In this document: positions 61,501 to 64,000 of the stretch, piece after piece
Layout: the number at the start of each line of letters is the position of its first letter
How positions within the stretch are numbered: the first letter of the stretch is position 1
Assembly (NCBI GenBank): GCA_016794425.1
Contig: JAEUHR010000003.1
Coordinates: forward strand, 62,001-126,000
Length of the DNA: 64,000 bases
Source of the DNA: Planctomycetota bacterium
GTDB lineage: Bacteria; Planctomycetota; UBA1135; UBA2386
Reading direction: 5' to 3'
Made by a program: the position numbers and the translations under genes
The notes under the pieces: model-generated
The model's input: the letters and a program-made list of their open reading frames with translations, nothing else
The model's database searches: none
What the model was told of the DNA's origin: nothing

Positions 61501-62756
61501 CGCTCGACAAGTCCGAGCCGCAGGCGGCGACCGCTGCGAACTTCCGGGCCGCAGCGCAGCGCCGCCGTGGCGTCATTGCCAACATCGACTGGGTCTACCG
61601 CCGCGACGACTTCCTTGCGCTCCTAAAGGATCCGAGCGTCAAGACGATCGACTTCGAATCCGACGCCGTGCCCCTGTGGCAGCGCATTCGACGAGCTTCG
61701 TTGTTCGTCGCCTTCGTGCGGCGTGCCGAGGAGCGGATCCGTTCGCGGACCCTGTCCCTTGCAGAGGAGATGCGCCAGGAGGTGGCGGGGCTGCATGGGT
61801 TCCCCATCGCGCTGTTCACGCTCTCCCTCGAGAAGATCGCGCACATTCTTGACGGCGCCCTGGTGCCGGCTCCGGCGCCGGGGGCGACCGTGGTGGTGCA
61901 GGCCAACGAGCCAGGAACGCTGCGGCAGAACCTGCGTGACCTCAGGGTTGCGGATGCCACCGTGCAGCTCGAGAAGCTCGCGGGCGAGGTGGGCATTGAT
62001 CTGACGACGTGGACAGAGCAACCGCTCGCCCAGTGCGAGGGGCAGATCGTCGGTGCGTTCCGCGAGCTCAAGTCGGTGTACGAGAAGCTCCGCAGCGATC
62101 TGCGAGGAGTGGTCGGGCGCATTTCGACTCTCCAGCACGTGCTGAAGGCGGCGCCCTCGGACTTCCACTACCCCAAGGGCGCCCTTGTCCTCGAGAAGCT
62201 CCAGGGGCGCCCTGCGTTCATCGAGAACACTCTGGAGGACGCCCGTGGCGAAGAGGTGGACCGACTCCGCTCTGAGTTCGATGGTCCGGCCCGGCTCGGC
62301 AACTTCCGGCCGTTGATGTCGCGTGCGCGTGACCTGCTCGACGAGCCGCGCAGTGCGCTCACGCAGTTGCTCGGCCATGTCATGTCTGTGGAGAACGTGA
62401 TCGCCGAGTACCGGAAGAAGCTCGTTGAGAACGGGGAGCTGCGGAAGGCGCACCGAGGTTTGGAAGCGCTCGCGCGAGCAACGGGCGCGTCGGCCCCGCG
62501 GACTTTCACGCTCCAGGAGATCGAGGACATTGGCTCGCTCTGCGAGGCGCAGAAGCTGCTGCGCACTCGTGTCCAGGAGTACGCCGTTGCTGGCGGCAAA
62601 CTGCTCGGAGACACCGGCGTCGGTTTCGACCGCTGGTGCGCCATCGTCGCTGCGCTGGACGCAGAGCGCGACCCAGCTCTCGAACCGCAGGAGGCCGAGG
62701 CGCTTGTGCGGCGCAACCTTGTTCAGCGTACCTACCGGCTCGGAGTGAAGTCATGA
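58512..62756 (+). CDS. Giant P-loop ATPase (1414 residues) of the methylase operon
   Basis: 1414 residues. The Walker A motif AQWGVGKS is at residues 57-64, with VLVVLDELE, a probable Walker B, near residue 210. Between them are GWWVRSDDGSLGPAKLFHGD and FDPKKLAEALEASKNHSDET, with no obvious sensor motifs. The middle region is a long helical platform (EYDEPIATLFRRVEWDELEAAEAL and further), and the last third contains coiled coils (LREQ/RLRSEFDGPARLGNF type, EYRKKLVENGELRKAHRG). The size and single N-terminal P-loop resemble BrxC/PglY-like ATPases of BREX, but the rest does not, and the gene order differs. It may be the motor that moves or clamps DNA marked by the HsdM/HsdS pair. Confidence 0.8.
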   Translation: MTTTNKARHQWAATGVSSYPLTHPIVGQGRFFEAFKHFIHLVDDEAEKFAHVFAVIAQWGVGKSRLGYELVAQINDTSRGWWVRSDDGSLGPAKLFHGDKDRDQYLGLYIRYSQVANDYNNVDNWFAYGLYKALLPLARGTFDGSIQGQIAKEASDRLTVAGFDPKKLAEALEASKNHSDETLYEDPELATRLCQAAYAYLQSFGIKYVLVVLDELETAAEAATYGLDATDIKHLDGRAIKLMGKAIKEEDPRRKLPWLRYVALCSPAIGDELREIQSTARRFELAELQSNAFSDVSDFVQTLSSDGRLAEAYPQGLVEAAYAMSAGNFGWFNVVMASIDERLRDKRARGEKDAPTVGALFDELVRVSGRVQQHVLDHHALDMLKVDKAQLVVVRDLLYGQLPVALDSYAPETRAAVLAAKNEYDEPIATLFRRVEWDELEAAEALRTSKFTRDKGVWRLGGVDQPLDLRQLLSNLGTYAIHETKGRRRADGKHTLVVPLRQSDFVHLVSLMYPHAAAEDAARALWRRFLGGEDLTPDTATHVGPSVEMIARLDLRHRKQGQTSLIFRDPDQNSAHEKVLSGLRTQTEKKRAEQVLVGAMRVIDQHWAYDAAPSGIRDESLTVIATSPVAKGKQPGGLVTFDGLKLHPKGRVLFAWVKNDEELERLCKATSAQFGEEGRTPVVAFTSSRALVDRMENPSTDTLKGARSYLLLYQLSSTEEHILHQIGVPSLASAGFRLDGHGFTTAFSNRLQGLVRPFSEAVGRFRQQLNELGRIAWPLRSSGRLKEEEQQLLVQAWRILAIETPAPASLANLDDKSGVDVEALRALLARLGVTPKARAAGYLDSERAGLFSRIDDAAEAQFPPFLVEAIARLLSGDWTFDRAEREWFWGYTWEGVKPKETYSEWMRILRELGFAKPQPGAKGADAYTAITRAELRGGVQEADNWLKKDYALLVAEMEAVFGVGRVKELFAPEAGAPGTKTLTARKKLIASTTDLEALDKSEPQAATAANFRAAAQRRRGVIANIDWVYRRDDFLALLKDPSVKTIDFESDAVPLWQRIRRASLFVAFVRRAEERIRSRTLSLAEEMRQEVAGLHGFPIALFTLSLEKIAHILDGALVPAPAPGATVVVQANEPGTLRQNLRDLRVADATVQLEKLAGEVGIDLTTWTEQPLAQCEGQIVGAFRELKSVYEKLRSDLRGVVGRISTLQHVLKAAPSDFHYPKGALVLEKLQGRPAFIENTLEDARGEEVDRLRSEFDGPARLGNFRPLMSRARDLLDEPRSALTQLLGHVMSVENVIAEYRKKLVENGELRKAHRGLEALARATGASAPRTFTLQEIEDIGSLCEAQKLLRTRVQEYAVAGGKLLGDTGVGFDRWCAIVAALDAERDPALEPQEAEALVRRNLVQRTYRLGVKS

Positions 62757-63571
62757 CGAATCCCGTGCTGCTTCATGGTGCGCTCGCCACGCACCGCCGC
62801 GGGATGATCCTGCGCGAGGCGCTCTCCGCCGAAGCTGCCACGACGCTGCCGGAGGGCGGCGCTGTGGTGGTTGCCTTCGCGGACGGGTTTCAGGGAGCGG
62901 AAGCTGCCGAACAGCTCCGCCTCGTCGAGTGGACGCGGAAACCGGGGCACACACTCCTGCTCGTGCCGCCGTTCGCTGCGACTGCATCTGAGCGTCCCGT
63001 AGCGTGGCGGGCCGATCGTCTCGATGGCTCACCGCGAGGCTCGGAAGGCCTTGCCACATTGCTCGCCGGTGAGGTCACGCATCGCCTGGAGGGCAAGCTA
63101 CAGACGCCGTCGGTGCCCGGGGCGACGTGGAGCGATCTCAGCATCTGCCTCGGGACGTTTCGGCTTCACCCGGCGGCGGGGGTGTTCGCGGTTACTTGCT
63201 TGCCTCTGTGGTCGCTGACCGTGCTCGATGCGCCTGAGGAACTGCAGCGCTGGCTCACGGGCCTCGTCGCTCTTGCCGGAGAGGCCAAGCCAAGTACTGC
63301 GCCAACCACGATCGCGCTGGCGCCCGACCACTACGGGCTGCTCGTGTTCCTGTTGAGCAAGGCGTTCGACGGTGAGGACACTGCCATCGCCGCGCTCGGC
63401 ACGTCGTCGATCTTCCGTATGGCTCCCGGCCGCGCGAGAGCGGTCCTTGGGGAGCTACGCACCCTCGGTCTGGTCGTCGGCGTCCAGCCGACATCGGAAG
63501 CCACGGAGCTCGTGATGCGCAGCCCCTACGGAATCTACGTCAGTCCGCTCCGCGAGGTGAACAACCCATGA
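62753..63571 (+). CDS. Unknown protein of the methylase-ATPase operon (C)
   Basis: 272 residues, ATG overlapping the ATPase stop by four bases. The N-terminal half is beta-alpha (LPEGGAVVVAFADGFQGAEAAEQLRLVEWTRKPGHTLLLVP), which suggests a Rossmann-like fold; the second half is helical (IALAPDHYGLLVFLLSKAFDG, then a winged-helix-like FRMAPGRARAVLGELRTLGLVVGVQ). No catalytic residue is identified. The winged helix at the C-terminus and the position between the ATPase and the last gene suggest a DNA-contacting part. Confidence 0.6.
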   Translation: MTNPVLLHGALATHRRGMILREALSAEAATTLPEGGAVVVAFADGFQGAEAAEQLRLVEWTRKPGHTLLLVPPFAATASERPVAWRADRLDGSPRGSEGLATLLAGEVTHRLEGKLQTPSVPGATWSDLSICLGTFRLHPAAGVFAVTCLPLWSLTVLDAPEELQRWLTGLVALAGEAKPSTAPTTIALAPDHYGLLVFLLSKAFDGEDTAIAALGTSSIFRMAPGRARAVLGELRTLGLVVGVQPTSEATELVMRSPYGIYVSPLREVNNP

Positions 63572-64000
63572 GCAACCGGACCTTGGCCCAGACGCTTGCG
63601 GTGCAGTCGCAGATCCACCTGCCGGGCACTGTGGGGCGGCTCCTCAAGCAGATCCGTGATCTCGAGAGAGTTGCGCCGCTGTTTGTGAAGGCGGGGCTCG
63701 TGCGTGCCGTCGAGCGTCCGAACCCGATCGACACGAGAGCCTCGGGCATCGCTACGCACGCATCGACGGCGAAGACGATCGGTGGCTTCCTCTACGGCGC
63801 GGCGGCGGCGCGCTGCGACCTTCTTGTTGAGCACAACGCTGTCTCGACGGCAGGCCAGGACAGCGCTTGCGAGATCGACGACATCAACTACGAGAACCAG
63901 GCGATGCGTCTCTCGCTCGTGGCGATGAGGCAGGCGTACGAGCTGGCGGATCGTGCGGTCGTCGAGGAGCGCTCGCGGCTGATCTTCCTCGACACGGCGC
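63568..64000 (+). CDS. Unknown protein of the methylase-ATPase operon (partial, cut by window edge)
   Basis: 144 residues visible; the frame stays open to the last base. It starts with helical segments (LAQTLAVQSQIHLPGTVGRLLKQIRDLERVAP), then a GGFLYGAAAARCDLL stretch, and at the cut edge LIFLDTA, which could be a strand ending in an acidic catalytic residue of a nuclease fold. The overlap with the previous gene by four bases continues the operon. The missing part may decide the function, for instance a NurA-like or PglZ-like domain, neither of which can be claimed from the visible portion. Confidence 0.55.
   Translation, partial: MSNRTLAQTLAVQSQIHLPGTVGRLLKQIRDLERVAPLFVKAGLVRAVERPNPIDTRASGIATHASTAKTIGGFLYGAAAARCDLLVEHNAVSTAGQDSACEIDDINYENQAMRLSLVAMRQAYELADRAVVEERSRLIFLDTA

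Noticed and set aside
42100..64000. Equating the island with a named system such as BREX or DISARM
   Set aside because: No PglZ/BrxZ, BrxL, DrmA/B or BREX-type PglX could be recognised; only the presence of a methylase and a large ATPase is shared.

Overview
The window is very GC-rich DNA whose genes are packed tightly and often overlap by 4 bases. The best guess for the source is a deep-branching, high-GC planctomycete. The evidence is a serine/threonine kinase with WD40 repeats placed behind a small sigma factor of the TIGR02999 type, many exported proteins with carboxypeptidase-regulatory-like domains, a CotH-like protein with an EF-hand-like motif, and a secreted protein with a C-terminal repeat module common in such genomes. 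No rRNA, tRNA or CRISPR array was seen.

Layout. 1-6394: a type II secretion / type IV pilus-like operon (GspF end, atypical pilin, GspG-like pilin, PilM-PilN-like, PilO-like, PilP/GspC-like, secretin with a TPR tail). 6396-8798: minus-strand genes, including a SenB-like glycosyltransferase preceded by a small Rdx-family selenoprotein that a normal gene caller would miss because of its in-frame UGA. 8915-23314: scattered housekeeping and envelope genes (beta-lactamase/esterase fusion, HEAT-repeat DNA repair protein, CotH, thioredoxin 2, UbiA prenyltransferase, TonB-dependent receptor). 23354-28761: a segment of visibly lower GC with a huge WD40 kinase and its sigma factor, abutting a shortened beta-barrel gene. 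29188-41656: high-GC genes again (LytS/LytR-type two-component pair, BioY, a sigma factor fused to an outer sensor-like region, and a decayed XPB-like helicase paired with a Bax1-like nuclease).

41800-64000 looks like a defence island with more ordinary codon use. On the minus strand lie a GIY-YIG nuclease, a PD-(D/E)XK-like protein, and an operon holding a ubiquitin-like/E2 fusion, a JAB-E1 fusion and a RecB-like nuclease/helicase, preceded by a large unknown protein with a winged-helix tail. Divergently, on the plus strand, runs a nine-gene overlapping operon: HsdS-like, small wHTH-like, HsdM, HsdS, two unknown proteins, a 1414-residue P-loop ATPase, one more unknown, and a gene cut by the window edge. 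No HsdR is present. The two halves share a 119-base divergent control region with a double inverted repeat. This pair of operons is the main candidate for an undescribed system.
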